Assembly: GCA_030762175.1 (NCBI GenBank)
Contig: CM060846.1
Coordinates: 182,502,541-182,566,540, forward strand
From: Metallyticus violacea
Taxonomy: Eukaryota; Arthropoda; Insecta; Mantodea; Metallyticidae
DNA: 64,000 nucleotides
Reading direction: 5' to 3'
The notes below the pieces were generated by a model. That model did no database searches, was not told the origin of the DNA, and saw only the letters and a program-made list of their open reading frames with translations. This document shows, in pieces, positions 38,890 through 51,106 of the stretch. Positions within the stretch are counted from its first letter, which is position 1. Every line of letters begins with the position of its first letter. The position numbers were made by a program, and so were the translations under genes.

Positions 38890-40110
38890 GTAAAGTACAA
38901 TGATGTTTGAAGCTTCCTGTTGCATAAAATTGGAAGCTATGACTGTAATAACTATAGGACCATCTGCCTTTTATGTACAGTGTATGCGATCTATATTTAT
39001 GTGCTGGAGAGGTGACTTGGGTAAATTATGGAATAGAACATTGAGGATGAGCAGGCTGATTTTTGGTCAGAGTAATATGTAGATGCACATTTGCACCACA
39101 AGGATAATGGTAGAGAAGAATGCTATCAAGAACTAAGACTTCTAACATTGTTTTTAATTTGAAAGCAGCATTCCATTCTGTTCCAAGGCATTATGCATGG
39201 CAGGAGAGTACTAACAAGACTGCTGAATGCTGTGAAAAAGTCTGGGAGGTGGAAATAGATCACATGGATGGTGAAATGAGAAAAGAATTTTCAAATGAAA
39301 AAAGAATCAAGAAAGGAATACATTGATAGTCTTTGTACATTATCATTTAATATCTTTCTTGATGAAATAATAAAAAATATGTAAGCAGCAAACCAAAATA
39401 AAAAATTTGGGTAGATGTAGACTTCAAATTGTTATCTACAAGCACTGCTCTATGCAGCTAACATTATTCTGATAGCTGATACACCTGAGAAACTTCAATA
39501 AGCAGTTCTGGAATGCTATGAAGAACTAAATGCAAAGAGATCAGTGATGAATGTAAATAAAAGTAAAGTGATGTGCATTTCAAAACAGTACAGGTAAGAA
39601 GAAGAACTCTACATAATCTGCAAAAAAGTAAAAAATGTTATTAAACATCATGATGCCATATTAAGTAGTGACAAAGAATAGAACATGATGTGTTAAATAG
39701 AAGTGTGAAAGCAGCATCTGCTTACTGCAAAGTCAAAACAAAAAAGCAGATTTACTATGCAATTATGTTGCCAATTATGCTGAATTGTGCTACAATATAC
39801 ACATATAAATAAGTTGACCTCTATGGAGATTAAGTTTGTGATAATACCTTTAGGAAAAACTAGATGAGATAAAGTTAGTAATGAAATATTTTTGAGAATA
39901 CACTAAACAGAAGAAAGCAACGAGCATGCCGTTAGGAATGTTAACTAAAATGGTATGGCCATGTTAACAAAATGGGAGAGGAGAGAAAAGAAAAGCAGAT
40001 TTTAGAGATGCAAATAAAAGGAAAAACTGGGAGAAGAAGATCTCACTACAGGATTGAAAGCAGTGGATAGAAATGCAGGAAAATAATAATGGAAATTAAG
40101 ATATTGTGCT
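38890..40110 (+). mobile_element. Non-LTR reverse transcriptase relic, RTE/BovB-like
   Basis: Plus strand with several frameshifts. Readable pieces in order: LGKIM...IEDEQAGF (about 39010-39060), a SVPRHY remnant (39178), SFNIFLDEIIKN (39345), YAANIILIADTPEKLQ (39456-39500), LNAKRSVMNVNKSKVMCIS (39527-39580), and WYGH-like plus KQILEMQIKGKTGRRR (39950-40040). This order is that of RT palm and thumb of RTE/BovB-type elements. The catalytic YADD box is read as YAAN, so it is dead. Confidence 0.7.
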
Positions 40111-40162
40111 TACATGATGAATAAGAGAAATGGATAGAATAAAAATCAATGCTTTATGGAAT

Positions 40163-40221
40163 AAAGAAAGGAAGGAAGAAAGAAAGAAACAAACAAACAA
40201 ACAAACAAACAAACAAACAAA
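40163..40221. repeat. GGAA/GAAA then AAAC microsatellite
   Basis: GAAGGAAG/GAAA units change into nine AAAC units just past the end of the non-LTR relic at 38.9-40.1 kb. It may derive from that element's A-rich tail. Confidence 0.9.
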
Positions 40222-42258
40222 GAAGTGATTGAGGAAGAAAGTATAGAGGGATGAAATATAGGAAAAAGGGAGTAAGAAGGGGGAGAGAAAGAAGAATTAA
40301 AGAAAGAAGCAGGAAGGAAGGTTTTACTCTATTAATGAATACTATACATATTGTGCAGAAAAGATATTTAATTCACTGGGATGCACAGAGTCCTTTTATT
40401 AATTTTAGATAAATATATATTACATCTTTTTATAAATGTAAACATGGTACACCCTATTTCTAAAAATGTTCTAAATTTTTCCTCTAATGCTCTTTGTTTC
40501 TTATTTCATTTGAGAAATTCAAGATTAAACACCAAGATGATGAATGTGAATACAAGTGTTCAGGAAAACTTTATGGCTAAAATAAATTACCAATTGTCCT
40601 AATTTTAAAAGTTGTATTAATTTAACTGAATACCATAAATTGTACCCAAATTTGTAATAATCAATGAAACAGAATATTTTATAACCTATTGAACATCTCT
40701 TTATGTGTATTTCTTCATTACTGTATATTTTTATTGTTATTTAGCTTTTATTTTATCATGTACTTTTCACTAGTCCTATATCTACCTACAAGATCAATGG
40801 ATTATTTATAAATATAATACAATACGCTATAAAACAAATAAAATGGTTGACTAGCTTTATTAAGGCTCCTTGATTACCTAAATGGCTAAAGTGATACATG
40901 TAATAACTATTCAGATATATGAAGAGTCACCAATGAAGCAAGATAATAAACAGATGGGAGTTAAATCAACAGTACAGTAACACCAATTTGAAGGTAAGTT
41001 ATGTTGCAAAATACTCACCATCTATAGATTCCCAATTTATCCATGTTTTGGACATATTCTGCACAAATATGAAAACCAGTGAAATGCAAATGCTGAGTCT
41101 GAAAGTGGGGCTTGCAATTCAGAGTAAGTTTAAGACTAATATATATCTTATATATATTGCATATTTGAGTCCTTCATTATGGTTCTATCAATAAAATGAT
41201 TTAATGATTTAGTATTGTAGTAGTTCCAAAACTGCACAAAATACAATTTTAAATATTTAATATACTTAAACCACCCATTAGATTTGTTGAAATTATGAAA
41301 AACAGAATTTACCTATGCAATCACTTTCACAAAAAGGATTATTAAAGGAAACTTAGTTTTAGACATAAAAAAACATTTTTATTTTCTCAGAATTTTTCCC
41401 ACAATACTGTGCCAGACCAAGTCTCAATTGTTTTCTGTTTTGTTCTGTGAGCATTCATTGCTATTGAATGCTCAGTGTTCTACTACATATTTTAGTGCAT
41501 ACTATCCAGCAGCAGTTCTTCTGGTTCACATAGACCTACAACAAATTTAAGACTTAGCTCTTGAAGGACACTGATAAATTAATAGTCAAAAAGAGGGAAA
41601 TGAAATTTATCTTTGGTTGCTAGTAATATATTATTTATTCCCTTGTAGTTATGAACCCAAAAATTCAGTCATTAAACTAAAACATAAGCCATATTTGCAA
41701 AAATGTTTAAAGGCTCCACCTTCCAAATTGAACACTGATCAAAATTATGCAATTGAGTTTCAAAGTGCAAAGATATATGACTCTGTATACAGATATTTCT
41801 CCAGATCATAAACCAAACAACTGTGACCAATATCAACTGTCATAGCATACACATACATATATTGCTTTTATGATCTCCAAGAATGCATATCACTTGAAGA
41901 TTATAGTAGTTCCATTTCTTCGGGAGTGCCTTCATACATTAACTCCCTATGGTATGTTAAAAATAGAAATAAGGGAACTACAGTTTAAAATGCAATCTGA
42001 AGCACGGGGTTCTTGGTTAAGTTCAAATCAGTTTGCCTATAATACAGCAAAGGTAAAGACTTCGATAGGTGCAAACCTACATTACCACAGCAAATATCAT
42101 GTTTGAACACAGAGCCCTTGGAATGAAAAATGGAAAATTACTTACACTTGCACCCTCACCAAAACCATGTCATTATCAACAAGAGTGTAACACCAGAGGC
42201 TGAAGAGGTGTCTGACATCCTCGACTTTAGATTTATTAAGGCACAGAATACGAAGGAG
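40222..42258. other. AT-rich stretch; one weak integrase-like frame
   Basis: Frame 41870-42106 ends in SSNQFAYNTAKVKTSIGANL, which faintly recalls the integrase phrase AEFAYN...ST of LTR elements. There are no zinc or D,D,E residues and no LTRs, so it is not called as an element. Confidence 0.25.
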
Positions 42259-43406
42259 GCGTGTTAAAAAAAAAAAGACCGTACTTTTGAAATAGCGCAT
42301 TAACCGGCATAGGGAGCGCGACGTGGCTACTGGGTGCACCTAGTGGCAGGTTTAGACAACAAACTGCCATTTGACTCGTTTCGCTATGACCGTTAGTTAC
42401 CGAGCTACAACCGCTGAAGTGAGCACGTGCACAAGCTGTTCGTCGGATTAGTGACAAAGTGAAAATGAAAGAGCTTGAAGAATAACGTGTGGGTTTGTGA
42501 ATTTTGCTACAAACTAGGCAAAACTTTTACGGAGACATTTCAATTGCTTAGCCAGGCATTCGGGGAATACTGTATGAGTCGCACGCGGTGCTATGAGTTG
42601 AACACGGCAGAATGTCGGTCAGTGAGGCTCTCAGGCCTTAACCATCTTCCACATCAACAGATGATGACCATGTTAAGAGAGTTCGAGCTGTGATTCGTGG
42701 AAATTGTCATTTAACTGTTCGAGAAGTTGCTGACGAAGTGGGTATCAGCGTAGGATCATGCCATAATTTTTTTTTTTTTTTTTTTTTTTTTTTTGTGGTA
42801 AACTAGTTGCATTGCGTCAGTGCAAAATTCGTGCCGCGATTGTTGACTGACGATCAGAAACAGACTCATGTTGAAATCAGTCAGGAATTGCTTGCCACTG
42901 CAAATGGCCATGGAAACTTGTTTAAGAATATAATAAATATGAGACGTGGGTTTATGGCTATGATGTTGAAACTGAGGTCGTCGCAGTGGGTGGGCAAAGG
43001 GTCTCCTCGTCCAAAAAAAAAAAAAAAAATGCCTCCATGAGTCGGTCAAAGATCAAGGTAATGTTGGCTGTGTTTTTTGATTGCAAAGGCATTGTCCACC
43101 AGGAATTTGTACCATGTGGTCAAATGGAAAACAACTAGCCCCAGCAGACTTTTTCCTGTTTCCCAAACTTAACAACATTGAAAGGACGTCGTTTCCAAAC
43201 CATAGAGGAGATTCAGGACAATGCGACAAGGGACCTGTGTGCCATCCCAGAAGGTGTATTCCAGGAGGCTTTCCAAAAATGGAAAATACGTTGGGAAAGG
43301 TGTATTACCAATGGAGAGGACTACTTTGAGGGGGACAGTGCTTAAAATATTGTACAATGAGCAATAAAGGTGTTAGCAAAAGTTCGGCCTTTTTTTGAAC
43401 ACACGT
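42259..43406 (+). mobile_element. Mariner element 1, internally deleted
   Basis: Terminal inverted repeats of about 29-32 bp (42259-42292 and 43376-43404, GTGTT..AAAA..G.CCG.ACTTTTG) flank a decayed DD34D-type transposase. Seen in order: an N-terminal VCEFCYKLGKTFTETF (42480-42530), the second helix-turn-helix VREVADEVGISVGSCH (42717-42764), RVSAKFVPRLLTDDQK-like (42810), ETWVYGYDVET (42940), FFDCKGIVHQEFVPCGQ (43075), then directly APADFFLFPKL (43140) and FQEAFQKWK. The part with the second catalytic Asp is deleted, and the first Asp is a Tyr (NKYE where GDE is expected). Two homopolymer runs interrupt the frame. Confidence 0.85.
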
Positions 43407-43899
43407 CATAAAAGGGAGATTCAAGGGAATGCTTTTTTGTATAAACTATTTGTATATGTATGGAAAACTGATACGTTCATTTAAGCATCTATGTATGATA
43501 TTGCAGAATGTTCAGTTTCATATCCTAATAGACTATTGCAATGCAATGTTTCCCAAAAATGCCCTAGCATTGTGTAGGACTAAAAATTGTACCCATTAAC
43601 ACATTTTTTTTTCCATAATTTTTTCTCCTCTGTTTCTAATTAATACAATTCTCAATTCTGCATAAATTCTAAAATACCTTTTCACAGGAGCTTCAAGATT
43701 ACATCTTTGCAACGGAAACATTATATGACAGAAGATTCCTCTATTATGAGGTATAAAAATAATTTTAAGACCATGGAGCCTCTTTTACATCTTTCAGATA
43801 TTACAACACAGCTGCCAACATGTTCCATTTTCACTTTTTAGCTTTGCTACAAAACCAGAAATGTCGAACATTATCATTCATTTAATTAAGTGAAGCCAA

Positions 43900-43985
43900 C
43901 AAAAGTATGTAATTTGATTCAATCATACAATGATGTTAATTATATGATTAGCTTCACTGTACAAGTTCCAATTAGCATTTCAAGT
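43900..43985 (+). repeat. PLE outer-terminus fragment
   Basis: The sequence ATTCAATCATACAATGATGT...TTAGCTTCACTGTACAAG matches the outer end of the PLE termini at 14960-15015 and 22285-22345. It sits about 500 bp past the mariner at 42.26-43.4 kb. No hammerhead core is kept. Confidence 0.55.
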
Positions 43986-45961
43986 TATCAATCATATTTT
44001 TTCACAGAAAACTGACAACTGTTGTATTATAAACTACTTAATGAATTACTAAGACTGTTTAACTCATAAATCAATAATCAATCTGGTATAAGAATTTCAG
44101 GAATTCCAACCAATCACATTTGCCCATTGACACTATTTTATTGCTTTCATTTTTTTGCACCTACATGCAATTGCTTTTATGCAAATTCATCATAACAGCA
44201 CACTGAAATGTCTTTAGAGCTTTACAGCTTCTTTAGTATGAGTTTATATTAGAAATCAATAATCAGTATAGCAGGCAATTATAAACATTTTTGCAAGATT
44301 TCAGATACAAAAATGACCTTACAATAAGTTCCAAGGCACAAAATAGAAATAGTGCATGGAACCAGTTTAACCAATGTCGTTTGATTTTCAAAATTGTGTT
44401 TTAATAATTGTACATTTAATTAGTGTTGTAGGCTATCATGCTTCTGTTGTCTTCAGTTTGTTGCTAAATAGTTTAAATGAAAGAATAAAACAGTATATCC
44501 CATAAATCATTATAATTTTAATTTTCATTTGTTTGACTGTTAGAGGAAATTAAAATGCTGGGCTGTACATTCATAATCATAAGGAAATTTTATGTGTATA
44601 TTATTTGAGCTTTATCATTTAATTTACTAAATGGTCAAAGTAAATACAACTCCAGCTCCAGATACTCTCAAGATAATATCTGGAGCTCTAATTATTTATA
44701 GGATGAAGAGAATTCATACTCTTCTGCCTTTGAAGAACACAAGTTACTCAAAATATTGCACTATTTGTGTGAGTTTCAGTGTTTTATTTATTTCTGCTTC
44801 TCTGGTCTTATTATTTTTGGCTATATAAGTGTATTTATAAGTGTTTGTATTTTTTACCACTTTGGGCATTTTTCTCTATTATAAACATATCATTATTTGA
44901 AATTGATTAATAAGCATATTCTCTGTAGTATATGTTGTGAATAAAATGCTGTAAAGTGTTTATCTAAGCACTTTGGTGTTTTACTTATAGCAAGAGGAAA
45001 TGGGCTCTATCACTGAAAGCAATGAAGCCATAGCAAAGAAAATACAATACATTTTAATTAATATTATAATCTTTCTTTTTCATATTTTTGCAGGACTAAT
45101 TCTGGAGTAAGCAAAGAATCTACTCAATGTCACAAAAATTATAATCATTCAGCTTTTGTGCAATACCTATAATGCAGAAATCTAATATCCTGGAGAAGCC
45201 ATGAAAATAGAATTTTTTTTTTAAATCTGAGCACAAAATATGATTGTTTTATTTTAATATCAGTGATTCACACACATTTTCAAAGATAGCAAACATTATG
45301 CCACTATCACCAAATGTAAAGATTTATGAAACATGAGAAAATTGTTGTATACCTTTTAGTGCTGTGAGGGAAGACAACATGAATGTATATATTTGCTGTT
45401 AAGTTCATGGTTCCTAATATAGCTCATGTATTGTATTAAATACTTTTACAGAGTTATAGAGAAAAGAATGTAAGGAATTTCAAATATATAATTTTACATT
45501 GAAAATTACTAATTCATTTTAATGTATATAGCCATTTTCTCTCTAATATTTGTAAGTTGCATGCACAACATACTTTAAAATACTATTACATTGAACATTA
45601 ATTTTCAGGCTAGAACCACATTTTTTATTTTTTAAATTTGCTGACACTTCATAGGAAATGTTACTTAATAAGTGAGCTGAACTGTAACTTAATCATAAAT
45701 ATTGTTTCATGAACATTATCATTACATGTCTATATTAAGGATGTAACTTTTTTGAATTTCTTCCTTTAAAATGTAACAAATAATCAAAGCCTGAAGTGTA
45801 ATTATATTAGAAAAATATGCTTTTTATCACAAGGGTATGCAACTGTTATTTAATTGCAGTATGAAACTTTGAATTTCATTGATAATCAGATTTTTTCTTT
45901 GAATTCTGTTACTTATATTGCTTTGCTATTTTAATAATTTTATTAACCCTATACATTTTTT

Positions 45962-46405
45962 TATTCCTTATTTGTATCTATGGCTTTGAAAACCATCACT
46001 ATCTGTATAACTACTCTGAACTTCAAGTGATGTGTTATTTTCGCTATATTGCAAGAACTGAAAAGAAACTTCAAGAATTTATTTCACACCTCAAGATCAA
46101 GCGAAATAATTAATTAGTGACAAAATTCTGTATTCTTTCATCCCCCATATATCAATCTTCTAAATTTTTGCATTCCTTTTAATATCTGTGACTTTCCAAA
46201 CCATCACTGTCTGTATAACTATTCTGAACTTCAAGTGATATGTTATTTTCACTAAAGCATTAGTTGAAGCAATATATATTATATCAACATACAAAATACA
46301 GATAGCTGTTGCCAGAACTGAAGAGAAACTTGAAGAATTTATTTCATACCTCGAGATCTAGCAAAATAATTAATTACTGACAAAATTCTGCATTCTTTAA
46401 CCCCT
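45962..46405. repeat. Tandem duplication downstream of the NFI exon
   Basis: Two units share CCATCACT.TCTGTATAACTA, GAACTTCAAGTGAT and AATAATTAATTA. Unit one is about 45962-46142 and unit two about 46168-46405, the second carrying about 60 extra bases. It lies within 360 bp of the end of the NFI exon. Confidence 0.7.
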
Positions 46406-46756
46406 AACCTATTTTGACTTCTTTCCTAAAAGATAATTATCGCTAATCTATTTGCAAACAAAAAAGCTAAAAAGTACAAGCAATGTATGCAGTTTTATAA
46501 TAATCATACAAACATACAAATTAACCAGATATATTCCAATACTATTTTCATATTTCTTATGTTAGAGAAGCAGAATTTCTGACATGCTGCACTGTTAATT
46601 GAAAAAGTTCACTAGGAAATAAAATTAGAGATACCTGTGTTAAACTATCCTGAAATTGGATAAAAAATTGTGATCTAGGAAATAAAAACTATTTAGCACA
46701 TTAAAACAGAAAAGGTTCAAGCATAAGAACAATATAAGAAAAATAATCTTGAGTAC

Positions 46757-46960
46757 CTAACGCACCATGGTCCACATCAGAATGCCAACTCGTCTGACTG
46801 GAAAGAGAAGCTGGGCTCTGGCCATAGTATGCAACCTCTCCTGTGTTTTTTTCTCTTGTTGTTCCCAAATCCATTTCTTCCTCTGTGGAACTCAGACGAC
46901 GTAAACGTTTATTACGAGGTTCACTTGGGCTTTGTGAACTTCTTGGCAGTGACAATGGAC
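46757..46960 (-). CDS. NFI: Nuclear factor I (NFI/CTF) internal exon, transactivation-region start
   Basis: Internal coding exon of the NFI transcription factor, a nuclear protein that binds TTGGC half-sites as a dimer. On the minus strand an acceptor (tgttgtag) precedes the exon and a donor (TTAG|GTACTC) follows it. The 204 bp hold a 2-nt split codon, 67 codons and one leftover base (phase 1 in, phase 1 out). The peptide carries a basic KRLRR patch, then an acidic TEEEMD, then YYGQSP, then a Ser-rich QTSWHSDVD. This order (KRLK..EDEMD, FY.G.GRSP, SQSSGWHEVE) is the one I know from vertebrate NFI just downstream of the DNA-binding half, so the family call rests on motif order, not on a search. 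Its phase matches the exon at 55809-55943. The next exon downstream was not found. It is less AT-rich than the DNA around it. Confidence 0.8.
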
Positions 46961-47099
46961 CTACAACAGGACACATTTCTTTTTGTTATTTCTTTGGAAA
47001 GAAAAAAATGCCTAAAATGTTAGACAGCATAAATTTTCAGATGAGTAAATTTAATCTGTATTAGAAGTATGTTAATGATTTCAAAATACTATTTTAAAA

Positions 47100-47460
47100 G
47101 TTATTTTGCAGCAGCAGTTGAGGTATATCTAAAATATTTCCAATCTCATTATCTACTTTATTTTGTAACTTATCTGATATCTGTCATAGTGTTTTTTCTA
47201 AGCTTCTTAAGGGTAGATCATATGCCCTAATTTAACAATGTTAAGTTACTTAGTTCTGAGACTCATTATTTAAGAATACTTTTTTGCAAATGCAGTCGGG
47301 GATTTTCTAAAAGGTCTCTTATCACCTTAGCTACTTTATTTTGTGAGTTGTCTGAGATCTGAAACACTGTTCCATTTCTGAGTTTCTTAAGGATACATTG
47401 TATGACTTATGTTGTTTATGTTTAAGTATTCATTTCTGAAACCCCATTAATTCAGAAAAT
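47100..47460. repeat. Tandem duplication in the NFI intron
   Basis: Units 47100-47280 and 47281-47460 share CTACTTTATTTTGT, CTGATATCTG or CTGAGATCTG, and CTTCTTAAGG or TTTCTTAAGG at the same spacing. Confidence 0.65.
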
Positions 47461-48785
47461 AAGCTGTTCCTTTCAAATCATCTATGATTAATAATCATAT
47501 AGTTCAGTAATTATTGTACTAGAATAATAGTAAATATTATAATATGAGAAGAGTTATATTTACTTCCTTAAATCTCCAACTTTTTAATCAAAATGACAAT
47601 ATTGTTTTCTAAAAAAGAAGCAAATCCAATGAAAATGTTAGTATTAATATGGCACCATAGGTAATTAGAATGCAAATTTGGAAGTTCCAAAATTTCACAA
47701 GTCGATCTGCTACAAATGCCAAACAAAATGGGTTATTTGTACTGAAAAATGAGGTTCTGAAATATTATGCATAAAATTTAAAAAAAAAAAAAATAAATTA
47801 AACTACAGATGAAACTTTTGGCAATTTAGAAACATACTGCTGCATAGGATTCTCTGCTTCTTCACAACCATTTAATGTTTTCTTCCCCACTTTTTTTAGC
47901 GTTTTGTTTGTAGTACTTTACTTTTTGTAACATTTGCATAGGTTTTCCTCACATCATTCAGTTTCTCCTGCATTCATTCTGCTATTGCTCCATCATTATC
48001 CTCATTTTCACCTTCATCCTCTCAACACAGTATAATTCACCAGCTCTTAGTGCATGATTGTGCAAAGGTATTACACCTCTACCCTTTCTCACCAAGTGCT
48101 GAACTCCAATGCCTACTTGACAAGTGAGTTGGCATTAGCATCACTCGCTCTTTTGGTCACTTTATTTTATGTACATGAATCTTATCTAGTTTTTGAGGTC
48201 CTCTGACAATGTCTGTACTATGTATATTCCTAACATTTTAAGAACCTTCAGTTTCCTAATGCTTCCATGAAGCTGCTAGACCTGATTGTAGTATCTTATG
48301 TCTAATAAAAACATAAGACTATATGATATTGTTAAAACTTCAATTATATTCTCAGTTTGCCAAGTAAACTTTTTAGTAGGTCTGGATTAACTAAATCCCT
48401 AAAACCTGATTAGACTGCCTCCATTATAATCATTCTTATCAGTAAATATATCCAGGATACCAGAGCAGCCTTGATTTTTCTGTGTTGGCAACATGTACAG
48501 GTGGGGGGATATAAAGCATTGTGTGGCTTCTAATCAGTTGAGATTCAGATGAAAGAAAATCAATCACACAGCTCCTCTCATATCTTCTAAATTATCACAG
48601 TTCTGGTGGCCTATTTATAAAATGCATATAACTCACCAATTAATTTATTTGTCAGTCCTCCAGAATGTTTTATTACTTTATCTCAGATTGTAAGAAAAGC
48701 TGCCATTTTTCTTGAACCTAAATCTTAATAAATATTTATATAATCACCACATAGTGTGGGTACAAGACACATTTTCAGAAACATT

Positions 48786-49062
48786 TTTTTTTTGAATGGT
48801 GTTTAACGCCCGTTTTACTACTGAGGCACCACAGGCGGCGAACACTGGTGATGCATGAAATTATATATTAGAAAGGAATTTTTAAGGAAGGAAACGTTCC
48901 AGGCCTAAGTTTAGGGTACCTCCCCGGCATTTGCCAATTATGAGGACTGAGGAAAACCTGGAAAAAACCTCAGTCAGGGAGGACGGTCCTGGTGGAATTC
49001 GAACCTCAGACCTCCCGCTCACGAGTCCGCGCCTTAACGACCTCGGCCACCCGTGGCGGTGC
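48786..49062 (-). mobile_element. tRNA-Ser/Leu-type SINE (family A), well preserved
   Basis: Minus strand. The 5' head is CACGGGTGGCCGAGG...TTAAGGCGCGGA with B box GAGGTTCGAATTCC, followed by a body with TGACTGAGG..., CCTAAACTTAGGCCTGG and TGTGGTGCCTCAGTAGTAAA, and a poly(A) (T9 on the plus strand at 48785). The class-II-like head fits a Ser or Leu tRNA ancestor. It is in the NFI intron. The copies at 1104, 18540 and 49530 share the body. Confidence 0.8.
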
Positions 49063-49529
49063 AACTTTTGTAACAATGCTCAAATAACATTATGCAGAGT
49101 TATAAACTACACCGAAATAATTTCAGAGAGGGTAGGGGTGTCTTAGACAAGCAATTTAAGATAGAAAATGTATGGCCTGTGTGTTCAAATTTTGAAGTTA
49201 TGGCTATAAGTTTCTAAAGAACCAGTATGCCATTGGTTACTGAAGATGCCATTCGATAGACTGGAAAGTATTGTAATGTGGCTACCGTATATTGGAATAT
49301 TTTTGTATGTATAGTTCAGCAGCTGCTAAACCATTAGTTCTTGTTTCTCCATAAATAAAAAGCATATCTGCAAGTTCAGACAAGGTATAAACGTTCTCCC
49401 TTTTGCCTTGCAGATAGTGCACAATATACTAAAAGTAGTGAACTTAAACAAATAAATAGTACTAGTTGTTAGTTTATTATTGTACTTATCAATTAGAAGC
49501 ATGCCTTTAAATGTGCGTACCGTAGCATT

Positions 49530-49807
49530 TCCTCCATTGAGGTCGTTAGGGGCGGACTTGTGAGCAGAACGTCTGGGATTCGATTCCCACCAGGACCGTC
49601 CTCCCTGACTGAGGTTTTTCCAGGTTTACCTCAGTCCTCATAAATGGAAAATGCCAGAAAGGTACCCTAAACTTAGGCCTGAAACGTTTCCTTTCTTTAA
49701 AAAATATGCTTCCGCAGTTTATCATTTCATCTCATGTATCATCAGTTTCCACCACCTGTGATGCCTTAATAGTTAAACCGGGTGTTACACATTATAAAAA
49801 ATAAAAT
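49530..49807 (+). mobile_element. tRNA-derived SINE (family A), opposite orientation
   Basis: Plus-strand copy of the same family: GAGGTCGTTAGGGGCGGAC..., B box GGGATTCGATTCCC, body TGACTGAGG, CTAAACTTAGGCCTGAAACG, GATGCCTTAATAGTTAAA, A-rich tail. It faces the copy at 48786-49062 across about 470 bp and so can pair with it as an inverted repeat in the NFI intron. Confidence 0.75.
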
Positions 49808-49860
49808 GAACTCCCTCCGTGTTGCTATTGTACTTCATATTAAATAATAATCAAAAGAAT

Positions 49861-49945
49861 TGTATGATTCAGACTCGAACCTGAGACCATCGGAATACGA
49901 GCAAGCAAGGATCTGCTTCTTTACGAGGCTACATAGCGCAATAAG
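49861..49945 (-). mobile_element. tRNA-like remnant
   Basis: Minus strand: a GCTATGTAGCCTCG head and B box GGTTCGAGTCT. No proper cloverleaf, so probably a SINE head rather than a tRNA gene. Confidence 0.35.
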
Positions 49946-51074
49946 CAGTTAATGGATGTTCAGTGGCGCACTGTCAAACTATTATTTCGATATTTTGGCG
50001 GCATTAAATCTTGACAACGATTCTAATGAGCTAGTGATAATTGATATTTCTATTCTGTCGAAGCACTTTTGAGGACATCCAAAATCCCTTTTGCACTCGA
50101 CCTTGCTTTAACACCGTCTTATCAATATCTGGTACAAGCATGTTTAACATCACAGAAATGTGATGTATTTAATCGTGGTACACACATTCTCTATCTCAAA
50201 TTGCTTGTATATGACCACTCTACCATCTGTGAAATTATTTCGGCTTAGCTCATTAACACCTTACATTATTATTTGCTTGAAGATATTTCTGTGTTTCCAT
50301 TTTCAGATTTCTTTTAGAAGCACTGGGAGGCATGGTTATTTCATCTGCATTTTCAGAAATTTTTAGATTATTTACAGTTTCTTCCGCATTTTCATTTGCA
50401 TTCGTATTAATCTATTTCTAACATATTCCCTGTCTGTAAATTTCTGTATTGAAATAAACACTTTCGTTTTGCTATTAAAAAAAATACCGAATTTGTAAGC
50501 CAGGATCCGACTTGTAGAACACATTACCAACTTAAAACGAAAATCCCAAAACACTCTGGACCACACTGTCGCTGAAATATGTACTTTCAAGTGCTGCATA
50601 TAATAAAATTTAAGCAAACAGGTAAGCACAATTGTTTACTTTAATAGAATAAAATGACCTCTGCTAATTTTACATAAATTACATCAACATGTTCAGAAAC
50701 TTCTACGATTTAATAGGCAAAAAATTGAAAATAAAAACATTTATCTAATAAACTTCCCTAAATAGAAAATTTAGAGAGCTGTTCAAAGCTATTATTACAG
50801 AACTTCTTTAATAATTTATGAGGGATAGTCAATAAAGACTAAGAATAGTTTTTATTCTCATCACATAGAGCAGACATGCTGATGAAACAATTTTTCATGA
50901 GAAGAATGGATATCATGCGGTTGGTGGAAACAATTGGTAGCGCGTACAAGCATGAGGCTTAGTACATACAGAACTGCAGCAAAGAGCAAGCGTATGGCAG
51001 TAGCCTGCGTAAAATGGAGTCGCTTCGTAACGAACAGTATACTGCTCTAAAAGAAGTTTGTTTCTATCTGGGGG

Positions 51075-51106
<32 letters not shown>

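Noticed and set aside
41870..42106. LTR-retroelement integrase
   Set aside because: Only a short FAYN-like phrase is present. There are no D,D,E residues, no zinc finger, no RT and no LTRs.
46829..47064. Plus-strand open frames over the NFI exon
   Set aside because: Antisense shadows. The minus strand has the splice sites, matching phase and family motifs.
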